64,000 bases of DNA from Echinicola salinicaeni (lineage in GTDB: Bacteria > Bacteroidota > Bacteroidia > Cytophagales > Cyclobacteriaceae). The stretch lies in contig NZ_JACODZ010000011.1 in NCBI RefSeq assembly GCF_014280965.1, positions 1-64,000 of the forward strand, written 5' to 3'. Positions 39,288 through 48,488 of this stretch are shown here, piece by piece. The notes beneath the pieces were generated by a model that was not told the origin of the DNA, searched no databases, and worked only from the letters and a program-made list of their open reading frames with translations. Each line of letters opens with the position of its first letter. Position 1 is the first letter of the stretch. A program made the translations under genes and the position numbers.

Positions 39288-39917
39288 TTATTGTTGATGC
39301 AGCGCCTCTTGAGTAACTTCCTCAAAAGCACAATAAGCGACATAAAAAGATACAGGAATGGTAATAAATAGCCCTACAATTAAAAACAATCCAATGGCAT
39401 TGATAACTATAAAAACAAGTACAAGCGTAAAAAACTTCCACCATTTCACCGTTACCAGCTTCCTACTATACTCTAGTGAATCCCAAAAATCCAAGCCTGC
39501 AAAAATATGTAGGAGTATGGCGAACATATAGCCTACCATAAGATAAACACCTGGAACTACGAAAACTATTAAACCAATAGAAACCAAAATTTGCCCAATC
39601 AGCCAGATCAAAATGATGGGAATATAATATTGAAAACCCTTAAAAAAATCTGGATATATAATTTCCTCACCTGACTTCATCTTATTGGCTGCTAAATAAA
39701 ATCCTGAAAAAAGTGGCCCCGAAAGGAAAACACTATACAAAATCGCATACTCTTTCAGATATAAAACAAAAAGTAATTGCAGCGACAATATAAATCCTGT
39801 AAAACCAATAGAAAACAGCGGCTTCATAGTGAATAGCTCCCAGCCTTTTTGGAACACTTGCTTGACATCAAAATCATAGCCTGTTTCGATCAAGCGGTTT
39901 AAACTGTTTTTATCCAT
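39288..39917 (-). CDS. Multi-spanning membrane protein of unknown function
   Basis: This 209-residue protein has about five or six hydrophobic helices and a short amphipathic N-terminus (YDFDVKQVFQKGWELFTMKP). The layout resembles DUF975/YciC-like and glycerophosphodiester-phosphodiesterase-type membrane domains, without decisive motifs. I start at ATG 39917; an upstream GTG at 39941 falls inside the terminator of the previous gene. Confidence 0.8.
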   Translation of the reverse strand: MDKNSLNRLIETGYDFDVKQVFQKGWELFTMKPLFSIGFTGFILSLQLLFVLYLKEYAILYSVFLSGPLFSGFYLAANKMKSGEEIIYPDFFKGFQYYIPIILIWLIGQILVSIGLIVFVVPGVYLMVGYMFAILLHIFAGLDFWDSLEYSRKLVTVKWWKFFTLVLVFIVINAIGLFLIVGLFITIPVSFYVAYCAFEEVTQEALHQQ

Positions 39918-39932
39918 ATTTTCGTTAATAAT

Positions 39933-39966
39933 AAAATACACGGCAAATTACCGTGTATTTTTCAGA
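39933..39966 (-). terminator. Terminator of the cystathionine beta-synthase gene
   Basis: AAAATACACGG (39933-39943) pairs perfectly with CCGTGTATTTT (39951-39961), with T/A-rich tails on both sides. Confidence 0.8.
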
Positions 39967-39999
39967 ATCTTAATTCGAGTAAAAGAAAGTTAATTAGAA

Positions 40000-41367
40000 T
40001 TATTTAGTAATGGCACCTAAAATATCATGCTTGGTAATGATATGGATTTGATGCAAATCATCCCTTACTAGCACGGCTTTATCTTTATCTACCATTGAAG
40101 AAAGCACATCCAAAGTACTATCCATGGCTACAAACTTCATGGATTCTTCCATAACCTCCTCCACATTTGCATCCTTCAACTCTGGTTTTACAATAATTTT
40201 ACTTAGCAGTTTATTATCCGTTATGCTTCCTATTACCTGACCATTATCCATTACGGGAATTTGGGAAACACTTTTCTCATTCATCAACTCTATGGCATTT
40301 TTAACTTTCTCTCCTCTCCTTGCCACTACCAATTCATAATTACCATTTCTCGCAGCGATAATATCCCTCGCAGTTCCAAAGGTAATATCTTCCAAAAAGC
40401 CATGATTACGCATCCAATCATCATTATAAACTTTCCCTAGATACCTTGTTCCATGATCCGGAAGGATGATAACCATCACATCATCTTCTTTTAAGTTCTC
40501 TTTAGCATAATCCAGTGCCCCATGTACTGCCGATCCACATGACCACCCCACAAATAAGCCTTCTTCCTTCGACAACCTTCTGGTCATGATGGCAGCATCC
40601 TTATCGGTAACCTTGACAAAATGATCTATTACAGAAAAATCCACATTTTCCGGAAGGATATCTTCCCCAATACCCTCTGTTAAATAAGGGTAAATTTCAT
40701 TTTCGTCAAACTGCCCTGTCTCCTTATATTTTGTAAAAACAGACCCATAGGTATCTATTCCAACTGAAACCAAATCAGCATTTTGCTCTTTCAGATATTT
40801 CGCTGTACCACTCATGGTACCACCAGTACCGACACCGGCAGCAAAGTGGGTGACTTTCCCTTCAGTCTGTTCCCAAATTTCTGGCCCAGTAGTTTCATAA
40901 TGTGCCTTCCAATTGGAAAGATTGTCATATTGATTTGGGTAGAAAGAATTGGGGATATCAGCATTTAGTTTTTTGGCAACAGAATAATATGACCTTGGGT
41001 CATCCGGAGAAACATTAGTAGGACAAACTACTACCTCTGCCCCCATCGCCTTAAGTACATCTATTTTCTCTTTTGACTGCTTGTCAGCCATGGTAAAAAT
41101 ACATTTGTATCCTTTTGCAATGGCCGCCAAAGCAAGCCCCATACCGGTATTCCCACTGGTTCCCTCGATAATAGTCCCTCCCGGCTTTAGTTTCCCCTCT
41201 TTCTCTGCATCTTCAACCATTTTTATGGCCATTCGGTCTTTGACGGAGTTACCTGGGTTAAAATATTCCACCTTCACCAATATTTGGCCTTTTATTCCGC
41301 TGTTCAGTTTGTTCAGCCTTACCAAAGGGGTATTTCCTATGGTCTCTATAATGGAATTATATATCAT
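40000..41367 (-). CDS. Cystathionine beta-synthase (PLP synthase plus CBS pair)
   Basis: It condenses serine and homocysteine, or acts as an O-acetylserine-type cysteine synthase. The 455 residues comprise a fold-type II PLP domain with PLP-Lys43 (NPGNSVKDRMA), the substrate loop EGTSGNTG and the phosphate loop GVGTGGTMSG. A C-terminal pair of CBS domains (about 330-455) could sense an adenosyl ligand. This full-length layout is that of eukaryote-like CBS; some bacterial versions are annotated as cysteine synthase. The choice needs biochemistry. Confidence 0.92.
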   Translation of the reverse strand: MIYNSIIETIGNTPLVRLNKLNSGIKGQILVKVEYFNPGNSVKDRMAIKMVEDAEKEGKLKPGGTIIEGTSGNTGMGLALAAIAKGYKCIFTMADKQSKEKIDVLKAMGAEVVVCPTNVSPDDPRSYYSVAKKLNADIPNSFYPNQYDNLSNWKAHYETTGPEIWEQTEGKVTHFAAGVGTGGTMSGTAKYLKEQNADLVSVGIDTYGSVFTKYKETGQFDENEIYPYLTEGIGEDILPENVDFSVIDHFVKVTDKDAAIMTRRLSKEEGLFVGWSCGSAVHGALDYAKENLKEDDVMVIILPDHGTRYLGKVYNDDWMRNHGFLEDITFGTARDIIAARNGNYELVVARRGEKVKNAIELMNEKSVSQIPVMDNGQVIGSITDNKLLSKIIVKPELKDANVEEVMEESMKFVAMDSTLDVLSSMVDKDKAVLVRDDLHQIHIITKHDILGAITK

Positions 41368-41473
41368 GACGAATCGGTTATTTTTACAGCAATTTACAAA
41401 TATTTATCACTTCTACTAAGCTAGGCTTGTAGCTACTTTATAAAACAAAATCCACCGGCAAAACCTTCCATTA

Positions 41474-41516
41474 AACAAAAAAAGGAACAGCCTGCCATTT
41501 GTCGACTGTTCCTTTC
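41474..41516 (-). terminator. Terminator of pyrRB
   Basis: AAAGGAACAG (41481-41490) pairs perfectly with CTGTTCCTTT (41506-41515); the minus strand continues TTTTGTTT. It lies 21 bp past the pyrB stop. Confidence 0.85.
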
Positions 41517-41536
41517 TAAATTCTTTAAACCTAGTT

Positions 41537-42460
41537 TTATTTAACTCCTGCTAGAAGATAGAGCACTGCCATTCTGATCGCTACGCCATTTTCCACCTGG
41601 TTGAGGATAATGGAATGCTCACTGTCCGCCACATTTGAATTCAGCTCAACACCTCTGTTAATAGGCCCAGGGTGCATAATAACTATTTCCTTATCTAATT
41701 GGTCTAACAGTTTTCTATCCACACCATAATACAAGGAATATTCCCTCAAAGAAGGGAAATATTTAATTTGCTGCCTTTCTAATTGAATCCTGAGCACATT
41801 GGCAACATCGCACCATTGCAAGGCTTTTTTAACATCATATTCCACCTTGACCCCTAAACTGCTAATGTACTTAGGCAAAAGGGTAACTGGTCCGCATACC
41901 ATCACTTCTGCCCCTAATTTCTGAAGACAAAAGATATTGGAAAGCGCCACCCTAGAATGCAGCACATCACCGATGATGGCTACCTTTTTCCCTGCCACAT
42001 CACCTAGTTTTTCCCTAATAGAAAATGAATCCAGCAATGCTTGGGTAGGATGTTCATGAGTACCATCACCAGCATTCACTATATTGGCATCAATATTCTG
42101 AGAAAGAAAATGAGGAGCACCAGGGCTACTATGCCTCATCACTACCATGTCCACTTTCATGGACAGGATATTATTCACCGTATCGATTAGAGTCTCTCCT
42201 TTTTTAACAGAGCTATTGCTTGAGGAGAAGTTAATCACATCAGCTGAAAGCCGCTTTTCTGCCAACTCAAAGGACAACCGCGTCCTTGTAGAATTTTCGA
42301 AGAAAACATTGGCTATCGTAATATCCCTTAAGGAAGGCACCTTTTTAATTGGGCGGTTGATAACATCCTTAAAATTATCAGCAGTTTCGAAAATCAACTG
42401 GATATCTTCTGCTGTCAGTCCTTTGATACCCAATAAATGTTTGGTACTTAGCTGTTGCAT
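41537..42460 (-). CDS. pyrB: Aspartate carbamoyltransferase catalytic subunit
   Basis: It joins carbamoyl phosphate and aspartate, the first committed pyrimidine step. The 307 residues contain the carbamoyl-phosphate motif STRTR (57-61), HPTQALLD and HPGPINRGVE. No regulatory subunit (pyrI) follows. It starts 2 bp after pyrR on the same strand, forming a pyrRB operon. Confidence 0.97.
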   Translation of the reverse strand: MQQLSTKHLLGIKGLTAEDIQLIFETADNFKDVINRPIKKVPSLRDITIANVFFENSTRTRLSFELAEKRLSADVINFSSSNSSVKKGETLIDTVNNILSMKVDMVVMRHSSPGAPHFLSQNIDANIVNAGDGTHEHPTQALLDSFSIREKLGDVAGKKVAIIGDVLHSRVALSNIFCLQKLGAEVMVCGPVTLLPKYISSLGVKVEYDVKKALQWCDVANVLRIQLERQQIKYFPSLREYSLYYGVDRKLLDQLDKEIVIMHPGPINRGVELNSNVADSEHSIILNQVENGVAIRMAVLYLLAGVK

Positions 42461-42462
42461 TA

Positions 42463-43014
42463 TTAGCTTTTAACTTCTTTTTCGGTAATCCAAATCGCAT
42501 CTTGGGCAAAGCCTTGGGAAGCCCATTCTACACTTACATATTGACTTTCCAAGGTATTCACCTTTCTACCACAGTAGTCAGGCTTTATAGGATAATCTCT
42601 GGTATATTTTCTGTCAATTAACACCATCAGCTCCACCTTTTGGGGTCGGCCAAAAGCAATCATTGCATCCATGGCTGCCCTGGCAGAACGCCCCTTAAAG
42701 AGTACATCATCCACCAACACCACCTTCTTATTCTCAATCAAAAAATTAATTTTAGTCTCATTGGCTTTCAGAGGAATATCCCTCCTCCTAAAGTCATCAC
42801 GGTGAAAGGTGGCATCCAGATATCCTGAAGGAACCTCTACGCCGCTAATTTCTTTTAGTCTTTTGACTATTTTGTCCAATACCAAGGTACCTCTAGGCTG
42901 AAGGCCCAAGAGTACAGTATTATCAAAATCATCGTGATTTTCAATCAACTGATGACAAAACCGATCCAAGGTAATGGCTATTTGCTTTTGGTCTAAGACG
43001 AGTCTTTTTTGCAT
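42463..43014 (-). CDS. pyrR: Bifunctional PyrR: pyr operon regulator / uracil phosphoribosyltransferase
   Basis: In Gram-positives PyrR binds pyr mRNA and has UPRTase activity. The 183 residues have the PRPP loop VVLVDDVLFKGRSARAA, LGLQPRGT and the C-terminal DAIWITEKE typical of PyrR. I start at ATG 43014, as the frame upstream offers only a GTG at 43083, beyond a -7 element. I see no obvious PyrR attenuator in the short leader, so RNA regulation is uncertain here. Confidence 0.93.
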   Translation of the reverse strand: MQKRLVLDQKQIAITLDRFCHQLIENHDDFDNTVLLGLQPRGTLVLDKIVKRLKEISGVEVPSGYLDATFHRDDFRRRDIPLKANETKINFLIENKKVVLVDDVLFKGRSARAAMDAMIAFGRPQKVELMVLIDRKYTRDYPIKPDYCGRKVNTLESQYVSVEWASQGFAQDAIWITEKEVKS

Positions 43015-43030
43015 AGCTGTGATTTGAGCA

Positions 43031-43038
43031 CAAATATA
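43031..43038 (-). promoter_or_regulatory. -7 element of the pyrRB promoter
   Basis: TATATTTG on the minus strand fits TAnnTTTG, 17 bp before the pyrR ATG. No TTG lies 19-20 bp upstream of it. Confidence 0.45.
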
Positions 43039-43151
43039 AAAATAAATTACTTTCAGCCTTTGAATAAACTGATTATAAAACACGAATCTACCTCCTAATT
43101 CATATTAAGCTGAATAAGAATTCTTTTGAATACAAAATCAAATCTGCTTTT

Positions 43152-44771
43152 TCACTCTTCCTCGGGCAGTACAGAAGCCAAAACCTTAATTTTCGTCATA
43201 AAGAACACTTCTCGATTGTCTTCCTTTCCCTCCTGATCCAAAAAACGGATTCTTTGCTTTCCGGACAATATAAAGTAATCATCATACCACCAAAACAAAG
43301 ACAAACTCTCCTCTTGGGTATCCCTGATCCGCTCATTTTCATCTAATAACGCCAAATCGAATTCCTCATTCTGATAAACCACCTCTCCTTCTTCTATCAG
43401 ACTGAGCCTGAGTTTATCTTTTTCCAAATACATATAAAACAGGTGGCGGCCATCATAGCTCACTTCACCGAATTTACCTGGACTTGAACTTGTTTTATCT
43501 TCAAGACTTAATGTATTGTCCCAAATCATCCTACCTTGATCATCCAAGAGCACAAATTGAGCGGCCATGAATTTGTATTCATTGTTGATACTATTATTGG
43601 GGTACCCCGAATAATACCAAGGGTAGCCTCCAGAGGACAAGATCCTGTTCCGCATCCCCAAAGGAGCATAACGGTAAAAATCACTTGAATACATCAAATC
43701 CCTTGGAGAATACCTTCCAGAACTAGTTAGATAATAATCATTATAAACCAAAAAGTCACTTCCACCTGAAACAACTTCCCTAGTTACCAAGCTATTGGGA
43801 ATAGTGATTTTTTTATCTTTTTCAATGGCCCTTTCCAAGGATTTCTCCCTTCTTTCCTGTTGATTTTCCGGTAAGTAGTTATAAAAATTTTCAAAATCTT
43901 CTAGATTATAGTAACGGTTTTCATATTCTCCAAACTCGTTGATTTTTGTCATATAAAGTCCCTTATTGGGTTCTCTTTTTCTCTCTCCATAAGGACCGAT
44001 CAATACTTGTTGATAATTCATCATTGGAGTAAGAACCCCCTCTACTATTTCCATATCCGGTTTTTCATTTGGCTCCACCTTTACTTCCCTTAGTTTATCA
44101 CCTTCCAAATTAAAAGTCATCAAGGAAAGGGACCGTTTTTTAAACCTGTCCCTTTTACTTACCAAAACATCAAACACCTTGAGTTCGGGGTCTTTTCTCA
44201 ATTGTAGAATACTGGCTTCATTTTGGTACACGCCCTGTATCGTAATCACATCCTCACTATTAATGTCAAAAACTTGAATTGCTGGCCTATAGTCCATCAT
44301 CCCCATTAAAATCGCCTTTTCCTCCATTACCAAAAACTCCTGCAACTCCATATCCAACACACTCTCCAAGGTCACAGAGGTCATGACTTGATCATTTAGA
44401 TTCACCGTATAGATAATTCTATCTCCAGAGAATGACTCTCCTTCTTGAAACAATAAATACAAATATTCATCATCCATATCGAAGCCCAGAAGATTATAAT
44501 AATCTTCGACAGGAAACTCATATACTGGCGAACTGTTCAACTGCCTGTCAGTAGTAAAGTATTGAAGTTTTTGTTGGGAGTTCAGGCCTCTTTCTGCTTT
44601 GGTCCTGAAAGCAATAGTTCCATCATTGGTGGGCATCACGATATAATCATAATCATCCCATTCTGTCGGAACTTCTGCCCTCTGCACAAACTGCACTTGG
44701 GCTATCCCAAACGTTTGAACAAAGCATGTCAACAAAAATATCAGCAGTACTTTATTTGTTTCTAAACACAT
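43152..44771 (-). CDS. Large exported protein of unknown function
   Basis: The 539-residue protein has a signal peptide (hydrophobic 8-19, cleavage after GIAQ near residue 25) and no lipobox. The mature part has many short beta strands of the form DDEYLYLLFQEG and DGRHLFYMYLEKD, suggesting a propeller-like fold, but I recognise no family. A Tyr-rich, low-complexity segment (about 375-410, SSDFYRYAPLG...PWYYSGYPN) interrupts it. I start at ATG 44771; an upstream TTG would overlap the divergent gene. Confidence 0.75.
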   Translation of the reverse strand: MCLETNKVLLIFLLTCFVQTFGIAQVQFVQRAEVPTEWDDYDYIVMPTNDGTIAFRTKAERGLNSQQKLQYFTTDRQLNSSPVYEFPVEDYYNLLGFDMDDEYLYLLFQEGESFSGDRIIYTVNLNDQVMTSVTLESVLDMELQEFLVMEEKAILMGMMDYRPAIQVFDINSEDVITIQGVYQNEASILQLRKDPELKVFDVLVSKRDRFKKRSLSLMTFNLEGDKLREVKVEPNEKPDMEIVEGVLTPMMNYQQVLIGPYGERKREPNKGLYMTKINEFGEYENRYYNLEDFENFYNYLPENQQERREKSLERAIEKDKKITIPNSLVTREVVSGGSDFLVYNDYYLTSSGRYSPRDLMYSSDFYRYAPLGMRNRILSSGGYPWYYSGYPNNSINNEYKFMAAQFVLLDDQGRMIWDNTLSLEDKTSSSPGKFGEVSYDGRHLFYMYLEKDKLRLSLIEEGEVVYQNEEFDLALLDENERIRDTQEESLSLFWWYDDYFILSGKQRIRFLDQEGKEDNREVFFMTKIKVLASVLPEEE

Positions 44772-44873
44772 ATTTATAACTTGATTATTCCTTAAGATAA
44801 GGTATATGATTTTATTTTGAAACAATTATTACGGACATTTGTACCATACAAAATCCGAAAACAAAAGATCACT

Positions 44874-46577
44874 TTGGACAATAAAAAAATCACCAAAATA
44901 CTGAAACTAACCTCCCAATTAATGGAGCTCCATGAAGTAAATGCTTTTAAGATCAGAAGCTATACTTCAGCAATTTACTCCATAGACCAGGGAAATATTA
45001 GCTTGGAAAACCTTACAAAGGAAGAGCTTCAAAAAATCAATGGTATTGGGAAAAGCATTGCTGAGGTAATAGTACAGCTCCAAGAAACAGGCACACATGA
45101 ATACCTTGAAGAACTTTTAAAGGACACCCCAAAAGGACTATTGGAGGTCCTGGAGATCAAAGGATTAGGACCAAAAAAAATCAAAGTACTTTGGAAGGAG
45201 CTCAATATCACTTCTGTACATGAACTTTTGGAAGCTTGTCAATCGGGAGAAGTAGCCAAAATAAAAGGCTTCGGAGCCAAAACCCAAGAAAGTATTATTC
45301 AGTCTTTGGAATTCATTGCCTCCAATAAAGGAAAATGGCACTATGCAGATGTGGAGTCAGATATAGAAGCATTACAAGAAAAATTTGACCAGCTTTTTGG
45401 AAAAGAAAAGGTTGCCATTACTGGTGAATATGCAAGAAAATCTGAAATTATAGAAAAGGCAGAATGGATCATTAATACAGATAACCGCAAATCTGTTTTT
45501 CAGGAAATCAACCAAATAGATTCGCTGGAGCAGAACAAAAAAGTGTCTAGTCCATTCACCTGGAGAGGAAAACTCAAAGAAAAAGAATTAGAAATCATCA
45601 TCTTCGCGACCGAACCAAGTTCTTTTATTAATGAGCAATTATTAAGGACAGCAAGTAATGCCCATCTTTTGGCTCCAATGGATGCGGGTCATACTTTGGG
45701 GAGTTTTTTCAAATCCAAGGGTTTTGGTTCAGAACAAGAAGCTTATAAAGAGGCTGGACTAGCTTATATTTCACCTGAATTGAGAGAAGGACAATTTGAA
45801 ATTGAGCTTGCCAAAGACAATAAACTTCCAGTACTATTGGAGGAAAAGGACTTAAAAGGAATCCTTCACAACCACTCTACCTATAGTGATGGTAAGCACA
45901 GTCTCAAAGAAATGGCTGAATACTGTAAAGAACTTGGCTATGAGTACCTAGGCATTTCCGACCATAGCAGAACTGCATCTTATGCCGGCGGGCTTTCCAT
46001 TGAGCAAGTAGAAAAGCAGCAAAAAGAAATAAAGAAACTCAATGAGGAATTGGCTCCCTTTAAAATTTTCAGTGGTATAGAAAGCGATATACTACCTGAT
46101 GGTAACCTAGATTACCCGGAAGAAGTACTAGCCTCATTTGACTTTATTGTATCATCAATTCACAGCAGTCTAAACATGAGTCGAAAAAAGGCTACTGCTA
46201 GACTAATAAAAGCCATAGAAAATCCTTATACCACTATTTTAGGTCACCCTACAGGAAGACTTTTACTCAGAAGGGAGGGTTACCCTATAGACCATAAAGC
46301 TATCATTGAGGCCTGTAAAGACAACCAGGTAGTCATAGAAATTAATGCCAATCCTTGGAGACTGGACTTGGATTGGAGATGGGTACATTATGCCATAGAG
46401 CAAGGTGTAAAACTCTCCATCAACCCAGATGCCCATGAAAAAGCAGGTTATGCACATATGAAATATGGCGTATTAGTAGGCAGAAAAGGAGGGCTGAGCA
46501 AAGAAATGACCTTTAATGCGCTCGGTTTGGAAGAAATAGACCAATACTTCAAAAAAAGAAAATCTAAAATTAAATAA
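44874..46577 (+). CDS. PolX-like protein: helix-hairpin-helix, degenerate polymerase X palm and intact PHP domain
   Basis: Bacterial PolX proteins combine a family X DNA polymerase with a C-terminal PHP phosphoesterase (3'-5' exonuclease, gap repair). The 567 residues show an N-terminal 8-kDa-like/HhH region (INGIGKSIAEVI, IKGLGPKKIKV, IKGFGAKTQES). The palm motif is GEYARKSEIIEKAEWIINTD (184-203), where the family has GSxRR...GDxD, so both catalytic Asp appear lost. PHP follows with HNHS (332-335), SDHS, GIESD, SSIHS, GHP and NPDAH, all intact. The start is a TTG at 44874 (before DNKKITKI) or 44817; no suitable ATG exists. Confidence 0.88.
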   Translation: MDNKKITKILKLTSQLMELHEVNAFKIRSYTSAIYSIDQGNISLENLTKEELQKINGIGKSIAEVIVQLQETGTHEYLEELLKDTPKGLLEVLEIKGLGPKKIKVLWKELNITSVHELLEACQSGEVAKIKGFGAKTQESIIQSLEFIASNKGKWHYADVESDIEALQEKFDQLFGKEKVAITGEYARKSEIIEKAEWIINTDNRKSVFQEINQIDSLEQNKKVSSPFTWRGKLKEKELEIIIFATEPSSFINEQLLRTASNAHLLAPMDAGHTLGSFFKSKGFGSEQEAYKEAGLAYISPELREGQFEIELAKDNKLPVLLEEKDLKGILHNHSTYSDGKHSLKEMAEYCKELGYEYLGISDHSRTASYAGGLSIEQVEKQQKEIKKLNEELAPFKIFSGIESDILPDGNLDYPEEVLASFDFIVSSIHSSLNMSRKKATARLIKAIENPYTTILGHPTGRLLLRREGYPIDHKAIIEACKDNQVVIEINANPWRLDLDWRWVHYAIEQGVKLSINPDAHEKAGYAHMKYGVLVGRKGGLSKEMTFNALGLEEIDQYFKKRKSKIK

Positions 46578-46587
46578 GGCAGAAAAG

Positions 46588-46878
46588 ATGAAATTAAACG
46601 ATAAAGACCCTCAGCAATTATTGCAAAGGTCTTTTACCATTGGCATAGTAGGCATAATCCTATGTTTCATTCCTTTGATCAACAATGTGACTGCCTTTGC
46701 TGAACCGGAGAAAATATTTTTCTTAAACGGTTTTGGTTTAGCTGCTCAATTTATGGCCTTGAGCTTAGCCATCTTGGTTATTCGAAAGAGAAAAATCCCA
46801 CATGAGACCAAGGATAAATCAAAAAGAATGATTATTGCTTTAAGCGTCTCTATCCTTTTCTTTTTTCTAAACACATAA
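46588..46878 (+). CDS. Small three-helix membrane protein, unknown function
   Basis: This 96-residue protein has hydrophobic stretches at about 15-30, 42-63 and 80-94. I recognise no family. It follows the PolX-like gene by 10 bp and shares its terminator, so it is in the same operon. Confidence 0.7.
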   Translation: MKLNDKDPQQLLQRSFTIGIVGIILCFIPLINNVTAFAEPEKIFFLNGFGLAAQFMALSLAILVIRKRKIPHETKDKSKRMIIALSVSILFFFLNT

Positions 46879-46910
46879 AAAAAGCGCATAATCAAGTGCG
46901 CTTTTCTTTT
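46878..46910. terminator. Bidirectional terminator between the membrane protein and cspA-like gene
   Basis: AAAAGCGCA (46880-46888) pairs perfectly with TGCGCTTTT (46897-46905), with A- and T-runs on either side. Confidence 0.85.
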
Positions 46911-46932
46911 TAAAAAAAATGGCTTAAAAACA

Positions 46933-47124
46933 CTACTCCTTTTTAACGTTAATAGCATTCAATCCCTTTTTTCCTTCTTTTACATCAAAAGACACTTTGT
47001 CATTTTGCTCGACCTTGTCCACAAGCCCAGTCGCATGGACAAAGACATCATTTTGAGTTTCATCGTCTATGATGAAACCAAATCCCTTTGCTTCATTGTA
47101 AAATTTAACAGTTCCAGTAAGCAT
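46933..47124 (-). CDS. Cold-shock protein, CspA family
   Basis: This is a single-stranded nucleic acid chaperone. The 63-residue CSD has RNP1 KGFGFI (13-18) and RNP2 VFVHAT (27-32). It is a complete single-domain Csp. The leader of about 90 nt shared with the divergent sixA gene is AT-rich. Confidence 0.93.
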   Translation of the reverse strand: MLTGTVKFYNEAKGFGFIIDDETQNDVFVHATGLVDKVEQNDKVSFDVKEGKKGLNAINVKKE

Positions 47125-47215
47125 AATAATTAATATTGTTAGTGGTTAAAAACGAATTATTAAAGTAAAAATATTCATTCAAAAAACAAATATGTTTTTT
47201 TAGTATCTTATCATT

Positions 47216-47713
47216 ATGAAAAAATTAGTAATCTACCGACACGCCAAATCTTCTTGGGCAGAACCCTTTTTGGAGGATCATAAAAGACCCCTTGCAGAAA
47301 GAGGCTTGAGAGATGCACCCAGAATGGCACAAAGATTAAAAAGAAAAAACATCAAGCCAGATTATATACTCTCTTCTGATGCTGAAAGAGCCAAAACAAC
47401 CGCTTTGATCACCGCTGAGAATATGGATTACGCACAGGGAGATGTCAATTTAACCAATAAACTATACCTTGCTTCATCCAACCATATCTTAAAAACGATA
47501 AGGCATATCCCAGACAGCAAGAAAACAGCTTTTATTTTTGGACATAATCCTGGTCTCAATGATTTAATTGAAAACCTTGGAGGAGAAATAGACAATCTTC
47601 CTACTTGTGGCCAATTCGGTTTTATCTTTGAAACTGACTCCTGGGAAAAAATCGGCCCTAGCAATGCTAAAGTTTGGTTCTTTGATTTCCCAAAAAACCA
47701 AACTGGAAATTAA
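47216..47713 (+). CDS. Phosphohistidine phosphatase SixA-like
   Basis: This histidine-phosphatase family enzyme has 165 residues. The catalytic RHAKSSW motif has His9, and the second His is in FIFGHNPGL. SixA in Escherichia coli removes phosphate from the HPt domain of ArcB and from NPr. The hybrid kinase in this window carries an HPt domain, which makes a link conceivable but unproven. Its stop codon overlaps that of the convergent SDR gene by 4 bp. Confidence 0.9.
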   Translation: MKKLVIYRHAKSSWAEPFLEDHKRPLAERGLRDAPRMAQRLKRKNIKPDYILSSDAERAKTTALITAENMDYAQGDVNLTNKLYLASSNHILKTIRHIPDSKKTAFIFGHNPGLNDLIENLGGEIDNLPTCGQFGFIFETDSWEKIGPSNAKVWFFDFPKNQTGN

Positions 47714-48435
47714 AATTTCCTAACATCCTGAATTACTCCTTTAAATTTATCAGCATTCCCCATTAGATAAATTACCTTTTTGGCAACCTCCTCCGGCGAA
47801 CTCAATTCATTATTGGATTTAAAGGATATAAACTTTTCCAGTCCACTAAAATCAACAGATTTTGCAGACCTAATATCTTCCTGCATAGGTGTATCCACAA
47901 TCCCCGGGGCCAATGCAAAATAGTTTATATTATAACCCTTTAAGTCACTTTCTGCCTGAGCAACTCCTGAAATACGGTTTAAAGCAGATTTTGAACTACT
48001 ATAGCCAGACCAGCCATCTATATCCTTCTCTGCCGCACCTGATGATATATTGACGACAAGCTTTTCAACTTCCTTATCAGCATATTTCCCTACAAACGCA
48101 TTGATCAAGATCGCAGGAGCGACCACATTAATTGCATGAATCTTAGCAATCCCCTCTGGCGCTAACTTCCCCAAAGGAGCTATTTCTCCTATCCAACCAG
48201 CATTATTGATTAAAACAACTTTTTTAAAATCACCATCTGGAAAAATATCAGGCAGGGCCTCTATAAGAGCAGAAGTATTGCCCAAATCCAATTGCACATG
48301 GACAAACCTTTCTTTTTCCTCCATCATAGATCTGGAAATCCCCACCACATGATGCTCTTCATTTTCCAGCAAACTATCCAATAGTGCTTTACCCAAGCCT
48401 TTGCTGCAACCGGTCAAAATATATAGCTGTTTCAT
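47710..48435 (-). CDS. Short-chain dehydrogenase/reductase
   Basis: This 241-residue classical SDR has the NADP-type glycine motif TGCSKGLG (about 8-15), NNAG and the YSSSK catalytic pair (Tyr145, Lys149), with the Ser in NISSGA. The sequence resembles sepiapterin or benzil reductase-type SDRs. The substrate cannot be stated. I start at ATG 48435; an upstream TTG at 48453 falls in the hairpin after hslU. Confidence 0.88.
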   Translation of the reverse strand: MKQLYILTGCSKGLGKALLDSLLENEEHHVVGISRSMMEEKERFVHVQLDLGNTSALIEALPDIFPDGDFKKVVLINNAGWIGEIAPLGKLAPEGIAKIHAINVVAPAILINAFVGKYADKEVEKLVVNISSGAAEKDIDGWSGYSSSKSALNRISGVAQAESDLKGYNINYFALAPGIVDTPMQEDIRSAKSVDFSGLEKFISFKSNNELSSPEEVAKKVIYLMGNADKFKGVIQDVRKF

Positions 48436-48445
48436 ACTTAATTCT

Positions 48446-48480
48446 TCTAACAAAGAAGGAGGCTAACCCGCCTCCTTCTC
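48446..48480 (-). terminator. Hairpin downstream of hslU, probable terminator
   Basis: AGAAGGAGGC (48454-48463) pairs perfectly with GCCTCCTTCT (48470-48479). The following T stretch on the minus strand is weak. Confidence 0.5.
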
Positions 48481-48488
48481 TATTTCCA

